64,000 bases of DNA from Chryseobacterium sp. 52 (lineage in GTDB: Bacteria; Bacteroidota; Bacteroidia; Flavobacteriales; Weeksellaceae). The position numbers and the translations under genes are program-made. The stretch is taken from positions 4,258,001 to 4,322,000 of the forward strand of contig NZ_PEEX01000001.1 of assembly GCF_002754245.1 (NCBI RefSeq). The letters are read 5' to 3'. Within the stretch, counting starts at the first letter, position 1, and each line of letters begins with the position of its first letter. The notes under the pieces were generated by a model. That model ran no database searches, had not been told where the DNA came from, and saw only the letters and a list, made by a program, of their open reading frames with translations. Shown here one piece after another: positions 63,954 to 64,000 of this stretch.

Positions 63954-64000
63954 AATGATTTAAATCAATTATCATATACCAAAGCCGCTACACAAAACTG

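Overview
The window is a typical stretch of a Bacteroidota (Flavobacteriia) chromosome, most probably Chryseobacterium or a close Weeksellaceae relative. The signs are: promoters with the TAnnTTTG -7 box instead of sigma70 boxes, few Shine-Dalgarno sites, AT-rich intergenic DNA, a T9SS-sorted M4 protease with a C-terminal secretion tail, a TonB-dependent receptor, an oleate hydratase of the same 646-residue length and catalytic numbering as the Elizabethkingia enzyme, and a GG-leader peptide of the kind seen in chryseobacteria. The genus is inferred from family knowledge, not from a search.

Layout. 1-9.3 kb: partial MFS transporter; AraC regulator with oleate hydratase; glnS; a DUF900-like hydrolase; a small double-glycine-leader peptide gene; menC and fbp overlapping by one base. 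9.6-12.7 kb: aspartate kinase with a two-domain acyltransferase that looks like the ornithine-lipid synthase OlsF. 12.8-15.7 kb: two identical tRNA-Phe genes. Part of the 3' end of the second one, with its terminator, is repeated about 2.2 kb downstream, bracketing a decayed SusD-type gene and an alkaline-phosphatase-family enzyme; this looks like the scar of a tRNA-targeted insertion. 15.7-25 kb: outer-membrane protein, lipoprotein hydrolase, AraC and Crp regulators, esterase, thioredoxin/DUF3575 operon, NamZ muramidase and a LolE-type permease. 25-29 kb: cysteine synthase, cbpA-cbpM chaperones, dicarboxylate symporter. 29.4-34 kb: an aldehyde/alcohol oxidation cluster (ALDH, AdhP, DUF779) with a divergent AraC regulator and a GC-rich structured intergenic element. 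34-36.7 kb: esterase, decayed HMG-CoA synthase fragment and an AT-rich serine hydrolase. 36.9-48.2 kb: M1 aminopeptidase, second serine hydrolase, thyA, secreted M4 protease, Gre-like protein, GH13 amylase. 48.4-55 kb: pRiA4b ORF-3-like protein, PhoR/PhoB-like two-component pair, and divergently a TonB-dependent receptor with a beta-helix-like lipoprotein. 55-64 kb: two paralogous amidohydrolases (one with a Tat-like signal) flanking an AraC regulator, hemL, a GH73/LysM protein, an ACC-deaminase-like PLP enzyme, and small conserved proteins (HEKIH protein, DUF5522, DUF4136).

Most of the window is housekeeping and scavenging metabolism. No CRISPR array, transposase, integrase, phage or defence operon was seen. 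The less ordinary material is in the gaps: two fragmentary pseudogenes, the tRNA-end duplication, a GG-leader peptide without export genes nearby, dispersed palindromic repeats and two heptamer microsatellites.
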